In this document: positions 43,162-55,671 of the stretch, one piece after another
How the letters are laid out: every line of letters begins with the position of its first letter
Numbering within the stretch: position 1 is the stretch's first letter
Assembly: GCA_947095585.1 (NCBI GenBank)
Contig: OX352761.1
Location: 131,656,277 to 131,720,276 of the forward strand
Length of the DNA stretch: 64,000 bases
Source of the DNA: Nephrocerus scutellatus
Taxonomy: Eukaryota; Arthropoda; Insecta; Diptera; Pipunculidae
Direction of reading: 5' to 3'
Program-made: the position numbers and the translations under genes
Notes under the pieces: model-generated
Told to the model about the DNA's origin: nothing
What the model saw: only the letters and a program-made list of their open reading frames with translations
Databases searched by the model: none

Positions 43162-46100
43162 ATGCGCATGGTAATGGAGACGACTATGTATTATTTACAA
43201 AATTTCGTCGGCTTTTCGGTCGGATTTTCACTGCTAGGAGTATTAGAACTTACTTCAGTTGGAATAATTGTTTACTACGTGTATGCTAAGACCAGGTATG
43301 TTTACTTAAAAAGAAATTATTGTGCAATTTATACACTTATTCTATTATAATTTGTACACTTATTTTATTCATAATGACAGATTTTAATGCTGTAAATATA
43401 CTTGCATGGGATAGTTTAAGTAATGTTAATTTTTTTTTCCTAAAAACTCTATCCCAGAGCACGCTCGACCACGCGAATTTTTTAAAAGTGAAATCGAGCA
43501 CGAAAGGCGAAAATCTTTTGTTTACATTTTTTTGTGTCATGTGTTGTTGTTGTGCTAGTATAAAGAGGGGAAATCTTCCAAAATATACAGATCTGTTTTC
43601 GCTCTACGGTAGAGTCGTTTTGAACGGGAAACGAACAACTTGACTGCCCAAAAACTGCAGAGTTTTACGAATAAAAGACGACAATAATAAACATATGCAA
43701 AAATATGATTATTAACAGAACTTAATTTAGAATAAAAGCAAAATTGTTAATATGTAAATAGAAACAGCATTTGTCATACCCATACGGTATTATACTGTGC
43801 AAACATGGGAGTTCATTGGCGTTAATTTCGATTCAGATAATATTATGGTACATAGGTACTTAAATATTAAATACTAGCTGAAATACACAGTGTCTCCTGG
43901 CTGTCCCCACCATACTACCCTCTTCCAAACTGACCATCGAGACCCTTCAAGACCCCCCCTTGCCCCTTCACTACATATAACAGCTCTATTAATGTTATTA
44001 CGTTTATTGTATTTTTAATTTTAATAAAGGGTATAGCCTACCTTGTTGCCGTGGGGCATGTTATTCAGTGAGTTGTCCCTTGGTAATAAGTTCATGTATT
44101 AAAAATAAAATGCACGGTCTTCGAGTCAAGCCACCCACCACGTCAACCCCAATACCATTACAACACTAACCCCATACAAACATCCACCCTAACCGTCCCC
44201 ACCACATCAATATATCCTATGAACGGTCTTCGAGTTATGCAAAATTTACATTTGACATTACACGAATGCTAGCTGTATTTTATTTGACGAGCAATAAGGA
44301 ATTACAACAACAATTGCACTGTCGAATTCCTTCTTTGGAATTGGAAAACCTGCTGTTTGGCTGGTTTTGCCTGGTTTTGACATTCGAATTCCTTATTCGG
44401 ATTCCAAAAAAATACAGCTATAAAATAACTGAAAATAAAATAACGAACTTGACAGCAAAAAAATCAATCTGCGCCAGATTTTTATTAAAAAAGCTACATT
44501 ATTTTCACCCTAAGCTAAGCACAGTCGTGGTAATTTTGCTCTTGGCACAGGGCTAGACAACAAAAAACTTGTTTGGCAGTAAATGCGCTATAGTATATTA
44601 CAGAACGAGCGAGGAAAGTGGAGTAGAGTGGAGGCGGTAGCCGAGTTCGGCAATCTAACGAGCACGATGAGCACTTTTCTGCGAGTCGTGTACGCTATGT
44701 TTCACGCGTCCAAACCGATTTTTTGCTAAATCGAGAGAGTAGCAGAAATGTGAGAATGTGTGTTCGCTGTGACTGCAGTAAATAACAAAGAAATGAATTT
44801 TTCATGCGTCCAAACCGGTTTTTCTGCTAAATCGAGAAAGAAGCAGAAATCACAAACGACAAACATAAGAGAATTCTTGCTCATGCGCAATGTGTTCGCT
44901 GAGATTGTAGTAAATAACAAAAGACGTTTATATCATAACATAACTAGTGTTGTTATGGGCTACTTTCGAGGCTAGTTTATAGCGTACGAAACAGTCACTT
45001 TCGTGTATGGGCGTGTGAAAAGGAATTAAATGAATGCTAAAGACTCTATTGAAAGGAAATTCGGAACTTAACACAGCATTTCACAATCTACTGAAGAAGG
45101 AATTTCTCAATAGTACGTTAGAAAATTAGCTTCAGGGATAGTGGATGACCATTTGACCACGAGCATTGCGTTTAAATTGAATTAAATTGAAGGGATGAAA
45201 TACAACTGACTTTTGTCAAAAACAAAACGATCAGTGAAAAGAATGAACAATTTTTGCGTTTTTTCTGCAAATACATTTTCTTTGTATTTTTTTGGTCACC
45301 GATGTCTTATTAGTTATTCTGCGGTTCTCTGTCTGTAAATGCAAGGTAGTCTTTTGTGCACCTGCCCAGTCATAAAAATTATACACAAGTTTAACGAATA
45401 AGTATTTTGTAAAACGTAGTAGTTAGCCTTATTAAAGGGTAAAATATATTTTACGCCGTTTTAAATTTAAATTGTCATACAAATTTCGTGGTAAAAAAGC
45501 GTTTTCAGTCAAACCGTAGCTAGCAGATACGCACAGCTATTACCTCGTTTCCATGAAGTTATTTTATCCAGGGTTCACTCAGATTTATCTGCATGGAAAC
45601 GCAAATTAGAATTATGTTTCGATAAACTCAAATAAACTTTACGAAACTATTTTGGTTGTTAAGGGTCGATTATAATAGATTTTCTTATGCATGTCCTAGT
45701 GTCAAAATTAAACGAAATGTTCGAGTGAAAAATTTCAAGAGTGACATAAACCGCTTGCTTCTTTGCGTACGAACATGAACGAAAACTAAATGAATCTGAG
45801 CATTATAACCACAAACTACACTTCTGTATATTCGCAAATTTGCCTATTCTCATTCTGGCCCTAGTGAGAACGTAGTATTATAAGGACTTGGGTCAAACAG
45901 CATTTATGCGGTGAATTTGATAGTCTTATTCAAATTTACCGACCGTTTCTAATCCATGTTTCTAAATCAAAATTTCTAAACAAGATCCTAGTTGTGCCTT
46001 TTGAATTTCCGTACGGAAATCATTTGGCTTATTATCGACGCAATTCAGTTTGATAAACTTGTATTGTGTTTCTATTAAGAGTTTTTACTTAGATTAACTG

Positions 46101-49100
46101 ATAAAAATTATCAACTTTAATACTAGTTAGTGTTTTACAAAATCCTACAATAAAATTGATTAAACTTACTGGCTATCTTTCGATTAGTTGTATTACTGGT
46201 ACAAAGTTCATGTGAATATATAAATGTAAATGGAAAATGTAAAATGTCAATATAGTCACATTTACTAACCGATTTTAATGAAATTTAAAATATGTATTAT
46301 TGATAGGTGGCGAATGGTGATAGGGTATTGAAATGAATTTAAAATTGTAAAATTTCAACAGACACATTTAAAAACCAATTGTTTCTTAAAATTTTAATGT
46401 AAATTATTGGTAGATAAAGGAAGGAAGGGAAGGCTATAGTCTATTTATAGAACACCCCATCCCGGGGATTAATATGTACGGTTAGCGCAGCTAGTATTAA
46501 ATAGAACAGAAAAACGGTCGATCTTTAACACGTATTTTAATTATTCCTGACTACAATACAACAAACATTTTGGCTTTTAAAGGGTAAAATATGATATCAA
46601 TGGGTTCTACAGCATAATTTTTCTAATAAAAATGAATGCATATTTTAATGTTTAAATCTTTGTTGCAGAGCACCAGATATCATTGCTGGATTATTTCCTC
46701 ATTTGAACCTTAATTATCGTTCCTCAATACTGAAGTTCAACAACATCAGCAGTGAAATTTTAACAACTTTGTGCAGTTCTAAACAGGTAAGAAATGTGGT
46801 GTTTTGATGTCTTTCAATTAAGTTGGCAGCTTTATGGCAGACAGCAATTAGTTATAGACGATTAGACCATCGTAGGTTCTTAAAAGTACTAACGTCAAAT
46901 TTTTTCGCTCGTCGGATAAGTGCGGAATTTATTTGTCAAAAGTTAAAAGTAATAAACTAGTTGCTTCGTTATAAGGCTTAAAAGAAAACCATTAAAAGAA
47001 AAAATAGTAATAATAATAATAATATTCGGCGCGACAGACCATTGCGGTCCAAGGACTAGCTTATCGCAACCATTTGTTTTGTGCATGTATATTTTTGCAC
47101 ACAAAATGGAGGTGACCTAAAATTAAATGCCGGATCCGAACGGCGAATTGGGAAGCTTTTCGTGACAAATTACTCTCGGACGTTTGTCAGATTTTCGGGA
47201 GCTGTGGGACACCGTGAAAATACTTTTGGTGTTACTAGGATTTGAACCACGAACCTCCTGCTCAGAAGCCATGCTCTTATCCATTGAGCCACGGTGCCCA
47301 CACAATTATGTTGAAATATTAGCCGTGTCCCATCTAAGGATCCCTCTGTATCCTCACCTCAGTGCACGATTTCTCACTGACTACTTAAGAGAATTTCTCC
47401 AATTTTCTGAGACAGTTTTTATTGCTGAGCTGACATATAGCTACGAATGTTGACCGACTGAGACTGAATGTAAATGTCTGCACTGAGCTGAATATCAGAA
47501 TTGCGTACATAATCGCGGTACAGAGTGCAGTTATGACTTTAAACAGTTAAATCTCCCTTTCAACCATTTATATCTATTGTTTTAATTGCATCTATTTTTG
47601 TTTTTCGGTCTGTTGTTTATTTCTATAAACAAGTAAAACGGCAAGTAGTGTACAACATTTAGTGGCATGTTCGATTCGATTCGAACGCTCATGGAAAAAT
47701 ATGTTGTCACGTGTAGTACTATAGGCTTGTAACTCGTAGCGTTTCCATGAATAGAGAATGGTTAATTTGACAGATTCGTAGTAGTTTCTTGCAATTGAAA
47801 TGACAGACAAATCTAACTCAAGTGCTCCAGTATATTAGAGATTACTTGGGTTTAATAAAAACTCAATTCTTATTAGCGTTTCAATGCACATAACCTGATT
47901 TAACCCTATGTTTACTCGATCAGTAGAAATCTAATAATCTTTTTTATTTTTTGATTCAAGAAGTCCACATTCAGACCTTGGACCTCTTTTAATGTGTGAA
48001 GTAAATTACAATGTAAACATAAAATAAATGCATAAAATAAAGATTTAAATAAAAAATAAAAGTTAGTAGAAATTAATTAATTAATTAATTATTCATGTAG
48101 TAACAAAGATATTGCTTAATGGAAAAATAAAACAATATATTCAAAATAAGAAAAATAATAATACAAATATATGATATTATTGAATATATGAAAAAAAGAT
48201 GAATATATGAAGAGAATATGAAGTGAAAATAAAGAGATTGAAGAGAATGTATAAATATGAGAAATGGATGATTAAAGAGTTTAGTGAGCAAATGAGCACC
48301 AGAAGGGTGCCTTCATCAGTACATATATACTATACATCTGTATCTTAAGGAAAGGGCAGAGAGAGAATTAATAAATTCACAATTAATAGATGGGTAGTAA
48401 CAGGAGCTAATAAGGCACTAAAAAAATAAAAGGAATAAAATTAAAAAAAAAAATAGTAAGGGAAAAAATAATAAAGTAATTAAAAAAATAAAAAAGTAAG
48501 CAAAGAGTGAGAGAAAATACAGGATGCGGTCAAGTCAGGGTGTATTTGTATTGTATTGCATTGTGTGTTTTTTCCCATTAGTGGTGATGATTTCGATTAA
48601 TTCATTGATGATAGCAACTTTAAATATTTTCCATAATTTTGAGAAGTATATTCAGGAGTGAAAATATCAGCACCAGTAGTTGTCATATTTCACATTTTGC
48701 TAAACCACAAAGTCTTAAAAAATTAAAGAAAGTAAAAGGTTCATGATATCGTCTGACAAGCGGCGTTTTTTTTCTATCATGTGTAGCATAAAGTCTATAT
48801 ATTTTTGTCCGATTCTGTACACTGGTTCTGCAATAATGCGAATGAACGCGTATTTCATGTTCGTAAAAAGTTGAAGTCGTCAAACGTCAATTCTGTTAGA
48901 ACTACTACAGAAGTATAGTGTACAGACTACAGCTACAGCCTACAGAGCCGGACTCGTTTACGATTAGTAGACAGGCGAATAATTTCACCGACTTTGTTTT
49001 CTGATCGGTGTAAATGGCCCACCGAAAGTTATCTTTATTCGTTTTTGTTTTTAACTTAAAGGTGCAATAACATTTTTGCGACTTTTACCTCGTTTTTATG

Positions 49101-52100
49101 TTAAGTAATCATATATACAAAATAATTGGGACGCATTAGAAGCAGTACCTTTCCAGTTCCTTTGAGCGCAAACTCGTCAACTTTCATTGTTTCGGTTTCG
49201 CTACTCGCTTTTTTCATTAGATAGAATGATGGAGCAAGTCTTTAGAGCCCGCGGTTGGTTTGAGGTTTGTAAATTAAAAAAAATATAAATAAAAAAATAT
49301 AAAAAACACGATAATTACACACATCCAAATTGAACAATAACTTGCAGTTTTTATTTAAGTTTTTTTTATTTTTATTTTCTAGGAAACAAAGCCGGAAACA
49401 AATTTAGCACATGGCTCGGGTACTCAAAATATGTTGGAAATCACCCCACATGCCGGCCGGAAGCCTTATAATTCCTTTTTTGATTGGGGAGTTCATTTTC
49501 CATTTTTGGCGCAATCAGTGCGCATGAAGAAATTCGAATATCCACAGGTTATTAAAGATTACCTACCAATAAACTAAAATTTTTGTTCAAATTTTGATTT
49601 TAGGTCTCAGGTTTGGTGCAAAAAGATCCAGTTTTGCAAATCGCTATTAAACAGGCGGCCGTTGAAATTCTACGTGATGAAAAACGCGCTGAAGCAAACA
49701 ATATCTGCCAAACAAAAAGTAAAACAACACTTTCGAACTTTGAGGATAACATCGTTGATTCTCAGGATGCAGCAAACATCGATGATTCACAGGATGCTGA
49801 CGAACAGGAAACTTCAATATATCACCGACTACTAAGACAACAAGAAAAGCGATCAAACAGCATTCTGATGAATATGAGGTCCACAATAAATAATTTTCTT
49901 ATAGCATTAACATCTTGGTTGATGTACAAATTACTGCCATGCTTTTTATCCGGTGTTGTGACTCACACGAAACAGATTGAAATGTTAAAAGCGGCTTCGC
50001 AGCGAGCACCGGGCATTCCCTTAATTTTCTTGCCTCTGCATCGTAGTCACTTAGACTATATAATGGTAACATTTATTCTGACGAATAATGACATAAAGAG
50101 CCCACTAGTGGCCGCTGGTAATAACCTGCAGATTCCTGTGTTCGGTGGTCTGCTACGTGGATTGGGAGCGTTCTTTATCAAGCGTAAGATAGATCCAATA
50201 GTTGGCAAGAAAGATATACTATATCGCGCAATTTTGCATTTATATCTACAACACGCTCTAAAAATGGGACACAACGTTGAGTTCTTTATTGAAGGTGGTC
50301 GTACACGAACCGGAAAACCCTGTATGCCAAAAGTAATTTTTCTGCAGTACTGTATTTACTTAAATTTTAAGGCTCATTACGTATAAATTTTGTATAGAGT
50401 GGTATTCTCTCAGTCATTGTAAATGCATTCATGGACCGTAGTATTCCTGACGCCTTGCTTGTTCCCGTGTCTGTGAACTATGAACGTCTTGTAGATGGAA
50501 ATTTTGTCCGTGAACAAACTGGGCAAAAGAAAATCCCAGAAACTTTTGGAAATGCCATATCAGGAATTTGGAAGGTAAGCTTTGTCAAATTGGCCGCATG
50601 TGCTGTATTCTTTGTATTTATTCATTACAGGCTTTGAATTCAAAGTACGGTCTTATGCGAATTGACTTTAACGAGCCGTATTCAATTCGTGAACTAGTTC
50701 AGTCTTATAATAAGATTGCAATAGAAGATGGAAATATGAAGATATATAAGCCTGGAGCAAGGTTAAATCATTAATTTTTCCCCCAAATGTTATAATAATA
50801 TCGTTCTTTAAAAAGACCCTTGCAACACAACCAATCAACATCGTCACTTTATGGAACAGACGTTGTCTGCGAGGAGCATCGTACTCTAATCGACAGTATA
50901 TCACGGCAAGTTGTGTATGATTGTGCAGAGGCTACTTCTGTTATGTCTACGAATGCTCTCGCCTTTTTATTACTTACCCGATTCCGCAATGGAGCCCCTG
51001 AAGAGGAGATCTGCAAAGCGCTCGACGTTTTGCGAAATGTGCTGATGGGACGACGCGATATGGGCTTCTCTGGTGATTCAATACACATAGTAAAATATGC
51101 GTGTGACCTTTTGGGACCTGGTAAATTTTGCACACGTAATAGTAATTAATGTGCAGTTAAATTGGGCATTGTTTGCATGGTTGTGATGTTGGGTGCTTTC
51201 TTTGTACTTTCAATTAGTTGTTTATTTTTTCCAAAATGCCACTAAAAAACTCATTAAATTTTACATTTAGTTTTTATTCATTTCATTTAGTGTTTATAGT
51301 ATGTAATTAATAACAATAATTTCCTTAGATCTCGTATTACAGACTACAAACGATAAACAAAAAGTGATTATCCGACCGAAGCCAACAACTGCGAGCCTAA
51401 TTGAGTTAGCGTATTATTCGAATACTCTTACTCCACATTTTGCCCTCGAATCAATAGTTCTAACTACTTTCCACTTCCTAACGGCCAGTGGTGCGACCAG
51501 CAGTGATGCAAAAAAGGTAATAATTTTTTTAACTGTATTCATTTTTCTTTGTTTAAATATAAATTTAGGATGCTGCTAGGGCAGGAATATCGAGGAAGCA
51601 ATTGATTGAGACAGCCTATGAAAATTGCGATGTTTTCCGCTATGAATTTATTTTAAGTAAACCTACACAAGTCTTAAGGAATCTCCTAGAGAAGGCAGTG
51701 GATGATTTAGTTGTAAGAGAATTGATTAGAACACTAGAGGTGAATTGTTTCTATTTTATTAGCAGTGGATTTTGTTGCTCATTATTGCATTATTACATCA
51801 GATCGTTGAAGAGACTGAAAGTATTAGGGAAAGCAAAAAGATATCACGTAGAATTGCCACTTTATTGGGTGAGACGGATGATGAAGACTTTGTCGACGTG
51901 GACGAACCGGAAAAGCCGGAACTTTTCGTCGCCACCAACACCATAACGGAACAGAAAGCCTTGTGTGAAGTATTGGCACCCTTCAGTTTTACCTACCTTG
52001 CAGTGGCACAGTCCCTGAAAATTTTGTACAAAAACTCAATACTCGAAACAGAATATATTAAATTTGTCATTAAGGATATCACCAGTAAAGTTGAATCAGG

Positions 52101-52368
52101 AAATTGTCCTTATGGTGAGTTTCATTCTAGAATTGCTTGCGAATGGTACGGTGTTTATTAAATTCTCCATTGCTTTCCAGGTGAAAGTATTTCTACAGAT
52201 TCAGTGCGGAATTGTTTAAAGCTTTTAGAGAAATGGTCTGTGATTGAAATCTGCAATCAACATGGGTTGCGTTTAATATCTTTGGGATCGTTCTATGAGA
52301 CCTCTCCCGAAGGTGTTCAGAGTATAATCCAAAGAATATCATCAGTTGTGCCAAATTTAAATTTTTAA
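43162..52368 (+). CDS. mino: mino: mitochondrial-type glycerol-3-phosphate acyltransferase (GPAT1 family), long form
   Basis: Eleven exons give 873 codons (872 aa): 43162-43295, 46669-46786, 49383-49547, 49604-50332, 50398-50574, 50631-50761, 50816-51120, 51329-51516, 51569-51739, 51802-52114 and 52181-52368. It transfers an acyl group from acyl-CoA to glycerol-3-phosphate, the first step of glycerolipid synthesis, at a mitochondrial or ER membrane. Acyltransferase motifs: HRSHLD (H285, D290), GAFFIKR (about 327-333), FIEGGRTRTGK (about 367-377) and IPDALLVPVSVNYERL. The C-terminal half matches GPAT1 (MSTNALAFLLLTRFRNG, MGFSGDSIHIVKYACDLLG). A hydrophobic stretch in exon 1 (VGFSVGFSLLGVLELTSVGI and on) is a likely membrane anchor, and a second lies near residue 240-255. 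In Drosophila the gene is minotaur, also needed for piRNA biogenesis. A shorter form can start at 49226. I rely on homology and phase; the isoforms need transcript data. Confidence 0.93.
44270..44420. mobile_element. MITE family M1, copy 2, in the mino intron
   Basis: Left end TAGCTGTATTTTATTTG and AATAAGGAATT; right end AATTCCTTATTCGGATTCC and AAATACAGCTA, about 34 bp of imperfect terminal inverted repeat. It matches the copy upstream of RpL4 except for an internal TTTTGCCTGG duplication. No clear target duplication remains. Confidence 0.8.
44705..44930 (+). repeat. Tandem duplication of a 100-125-bp block
   Basis: The words CGTCCAAACCG, TGCTAAATCGAGA, AGCAGAAAT, GTGTTCGCTG and AGTAAATAACAAA occur in the same order twice (from 44707 and from 44808), about 80-90% alike by eye, with a small insertion in the second copy. 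Non-coding; intronic in mino. Confidence 0.7.
46787..47008. other. mino intron, no feature seen
   Basis: Short AT-rich intron piece ahead of a SINE. Confidence 0.4.
47009..47301 (-). mobile_element. tRNA-derived SINE, copy 5 (full length)
   Basis: On plus: ATAATAATAATAATATTCGG tail first, then GCGACAGACCATTGCGG, the body, the B-box complement GGATTTGAACCACG, CTCAGAAGCCATGCTC and CCACGGTGCCCAC at the head. About 290 bp from tail to head, so it is a useful length standard for the family. Intronic in mino. Confidence 0.9.
47302..49225 (+). other. mino intron 2 and probable proximal promoter
   Basis: 47330-47510 holds a degraded copy of the block repeated at 29.5-30.0 kb. 48050-48500 is low-complexity A/T with recurring GAATATATGAA. 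The last 200 bp (49020-49225) before exon 1b should contain the promoter of the short mino form; GTTTCGGTTTCGCT lies at 49190-49205. No other gene seen. Confidence 0.4.
49226..49264 (+). CDS. mino: Alternative first exon of mino (short form)
   Basis: ATGATG opens a 13-codon exon reading MMEQVFRARGWFE, followed by donor GTTTGT. It joins in phase 0 to the exon at 49383 (ETKPETNLAHG), exactly where the distal exon pair also joins. The resulting protein would have 801 aa and lack the N-terminal hydrophobic segment. There are no in-frame stops across the join. A second promoter is inferred. Confidence 0.7.
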
Positions 52369-52937
52369 ATATTCATTTAGTTAAATTAAATTTACATTTT
52401 AAATGAATAACAATATAATTGTTTCTCGACAGTTTAACTTAAATGCATTTGATGCATAAGAATACGAACAGTAAAATGTTGGAGAGTTTTTTTTATTTAT
52501 ACTTTAATCTATTGAATTTTGAATAATTATTTAAACCCAATTTTGTATATTCCGAAAAACAACTCCAAAAAATTTTGCACAAGAAATTAATGTAAAGAAA
52601 GAAAAAAGGCAAACTAAACCAAAACTGATTAGTAAGAGATTTTTTAAAAACCTGTTGTCGATATTTTTGACTGAATAGAATTTACTAGAAAGAAAAGAAA
52701 GAACATTTTTTTATAACTATTGAAACAAGAAACATATTAAATAAACTTTAGATACCGTGAGATGTTTCATAGTATTTATGGCTTCAGATATTTTTATAAA
52801 CAGAAAATATAAATTTGCTACAAGAAAGTAAATACATCTTAAAGTGAATAAAATGAAATGATAAATATATACCAACACTGTCTTATCAATTTTAAAAATT
52901 TCTTTATGCGCTCTTAATAGAATTTACTTTTATATCT
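52369..52937 (+). terminator. mino: mino 3' flank with poly(A) signal
   Basis: AT-rich 3' region. AATAAA at 52740-52745 is a candidate cleavage signal 370 bp after the stop. No other gene. Confidence 0.45.
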
Positions 52938-53226
52938 TAATAATAATATTCGGCGCGACAGACCATTGCGGTCCAAGGCCTAACTTCTCGCGACCATTTG
53001 TGCTGCGCATGTATATTTTTGGACACAAGTGGAAGGGACCTACAATTTAAGGCCGGATCAGAACGGCGAATTGAGAAGCTTTCCGTGACAAGGTATTTAC
53101 TCTCGGAACGTTTGTCACCCATTCGCGAGAGGTGGGACACCGTGAAAAATACTTTTGGTGTTGCTGGGATTCGAACCACGAACCTCCTGCTCAGCAGTCG
53201 TGTGCACATCCACTGAGCCACGGCGT
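52938..53226 (-). mobile_element. tRNA-derived SINE, copy 6
   Basis: TTAATAATAATATTCGG tail on the low side, body with TCTCGCGACCATTTGTGC and GCGAGAGGTGGGACACCG, B-box complement GGGATTCGAACCACG, head complement CCACTGAGCCACGGCG. It lies directly beside the LINE that follows. Confidence 0.9.
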
Positions 53227-55065
53227 ATATCTTACGTTTTTATAAAGACAAAAACCTAGCCCAATTGGCTGACACTGCGACCTAAAAAGATCTATTGTGC
53301 ATGGTGCAACTAATCTAAAAGACTTACTATCTCCCCATAGTATGGATAGTATGTCCTTAGTGGCAGAGTTTCGCAGATCATTGCCTTGTGGAAAATACGT
53401 CTCCTTAACCAGATCAATGCTCCGAGTAGAACCTACATTCCGTGTTTGAGCCAATATTAATTTTGCTAAGGTTATATCACAGTCCACAATGACCTGTGAG
53501 AAAGCTTTAATGCTTTCCTTATCTAGATCAAGGATTTCCTTTTAGGAAAGGGGCTTGTTTAACAGTTTGGATTGCCTATGGCCTGGGATATTTTCACAAC
53601 AAGCCAGACGAAATCCACTCCCCACTTATTTATCAGTGGCAGCCCAGTTGACACCACAGTAAGGTTCCGGTCCTAAGAACGCAGATTCTGAACCAGCCCT
53701 GGCTAGTTCATCCGCATGTTCGTTGCCTGCAATTCCGTGGCAACCAGGGGCCCAACCGAGTTTTACCCTGTTAAGCCCTGCCAGAGATTGCAGTGCATCG
53801 TAGCAGCTTTTAACTGATTAAGAGTCCGTTATGTTGGACGATAGCGCTTTCAGTGCTACTTGACCATCTGAAAAGATATAAATCGTAGCGCCTCTAAGAA
53901 CCTTACTAAGGTTAATCCTAGCGCAGACCTCAATGGCATGGAGTTCAGCTTGGAAAACAATGTGACTAATACCCATTGGTATCGATACTTTGGTGTTGGG
54001 TCCGAATACTCCAGCTCCCACTTCAGATTCCATCTTCCGTCCGTCATTGTACCAGATCACACCTTTATCGTCCAGTGCTGGAACACTATTGGACCAGATT
54101 GCCTGGTCCAATATTTTAAACCTCAAATAACCTGGCGAAACAGTACACCCTGGCCATGTTGTCAGCGATATTGCAAAACATGTTTCTCGAATTGAGTCAA
54201 GAATTTTTAGGTGTCCCATGTAGTCACATGGTTTGTACCTATATTCTAGTTGCAGCTTAATAGCGCATTGAGCCGTCTTCCTAATGAAGATTGGCAGGGG
54301 TGAAAGCCCTACAACAGCTTCTAATGCGCTCGTAGGGCAGGTGCGCATGGTACCCGTTATTCATAGACAGGCAATTCTTTGTAGCTTCTAAAACTTAATT
54401 ACGGTTGCCCGTTGAAGAACTTTCGATTCGATTGATTGATATGATTGGTCTGACCATCATAGTATACATCCCATGTATCATTTTAGGATTAAGATCCCAA
54501 GTTCTGCCGTAGAGAGTTCTACTGGCCCGCAGAGCCCTAGTGGCACGTTCGATGACGGACTTGATATGATAATTCCAGTTTAGTCATTTATTAAGGATGA
54601 CTCAGAGATATTTAGTCTCACTGAAATACTCTATGCCTTTTATGATTATAGGTCACAACTCGGCCAGTCTTCGTTTCATAAAACGCACTAGAACGGTTTT
54701 GCAAGGTTTAATGGAAAGCCCTTTCTAGGAAGTGAAGTAACGCACATTGCATGACATGGTCGTGTTGTGCTTACCGCTAATTATGATCGCCAAATCATCA
54801 GCATAACCAATTGCGATATAGCCCGATCTATGTAAATCGGCTAGAAGGTTGTCTATGTGAGTGACCATAGAAAGGGAGAGAGGACACCTCCTTTTGAAAA
54901 CAACGATGTTAGCCTTATAGGTCCGGCAGGATGAGTTCAATTGACCCATGACTTTTGTGAAAGTAAATTTATTCCCAATGACATTTTCAAGGCATTTCAT
55001 AGCGTTTGGCATTGAGCTGTTTTGTTGGAAATGCTGCTTATACAATTTATGTTACCCTGTTTTAT
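53227..55065 (-). mobile_element. Degenerate LINE with RT palm and RNase H
   Basis: Minus strand: MVTHIDNLLADLHRSGY and IAIGYADDLAIIISG (RT catalytic YADD) near 54890-54760, LEAVVGLSPLPIFIRKTAQC near 54310, then RNase H (VGAGVFGPNT, FQAELHAIEVCARI, IYIFSDGQVALKAL) near 54030-53830 and its end (WAPGCHGIAGNEHADELA) near 53750. Stops and shifts occur, and the 5' part is missing where a mariner remnant begins. It is a different family from LINE A. Confidence 0.85.
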
Positions 55066-55470
55066 TGTATTTGAAACTGTTTTACAGACAATTGATTAAA
55101 GGTTCTTTTTATAATTTTTGTTATTTCAAAACTTCAGTATATCGTAAAAACATTTCAAATTTAACTAAAAATATGTTATTGTTCGATGTAGCCACCTTTA
55201 GCGCGGATAATAGCATCGAATCTTTCCGAGAAGACCTCACACGCTGCACAAATGTGGTCTGGTGGTATTCTGACCCATTCTCGGCGAAGAGCAATCTTCT
55301 ATCGCATCGTTCGTTTAAAATCTTTTCACGGTAGATTTGTTGATTTATCTTTTCGCCCTGTTCAATGTGTCAGTTACAGCTGCCTAAACCATCACAGATG
55401 CAGGCGCTTGCTTCCGCAGAGTGATTCGCTGCTCTAAATTGTCTTGATTTTCACTTTAACCAATCGTTTT
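55066..55470 (-). mobile_element. Degenerate Tc1/mariner, second locus
   Basis: Minus strand words: ITLRKQAPASVMV then a stop (TAG where Trp is expected) and AAVTD, the same family as at 33.3 kb. Higher-coordinate to lower-coordinate order and the phrase SERFDAIIRAKGG (near 55230-55190) fit a mariner transposase. It lies at the broken 5' end of the preceding LINE. Confidence 0.7.
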
Positions 55471-55474
55471 GTTA

Positions 55475-55670
55475 ATCAGTATACTCACTGGGTGTACTGA
55501 GTATACTGAGTACATCCAGTACAACCACTACAACAATACAAACAAGTTCAGCAACACCCAGTACAACCAGTACACCCAGTGAGTATACTGAGTTTACTGA
55601 GTATTTACTGAGTATACAGAGTATACTCGCTGGGTGTACTTGGTGTACTGGTTGTACTGGGTGTTGCTAC
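55475..55670. repeat. Nested direct and inverted repeats of CAGTATAC / GTACACCCAG words
   Basis: The arm 55550-55590 (AGCAACACCCAGTACAACCA then GTACACCCAGTGAGTATACT) is the reverse complement of 55619-55669, apart from a 9-bp insertion in the right arm. The spacer is about 28 bp. A third partial copy lies at 55480-55530. A long hairpin is possible. Confidence 0.75.
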
Positions 55671-55671
55671 G

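Larger units (their letters stand above)
43296..46668 (+). other. First mino intron: repeats, no exon seen
   Basis: This 3.4-kb intron holds a MITE (44270-44420), a direct duplication (44705-44930), and phrases resembling transposon ends (AAGGGTATAGCCTACC near 44036; CCCCATCCCGGGG with GCAGCTAGTA near 46450-46497). I see no further coding exon. Confidence 0.45.

Noticed and set aside
47184..47453. 89-aa frame with [18 protein letters not shown]
   Set aside because: This wording comes from reading a tRNA-derived SINE (B-box GGATTTGAACC) as protein, a well-known artefact.
55550..55669. CRISPR-like or prokaryotic repeat array
   Set aside because: Repeats are inverted and unequal with no regular spacers, and the genome is eukaryotic.
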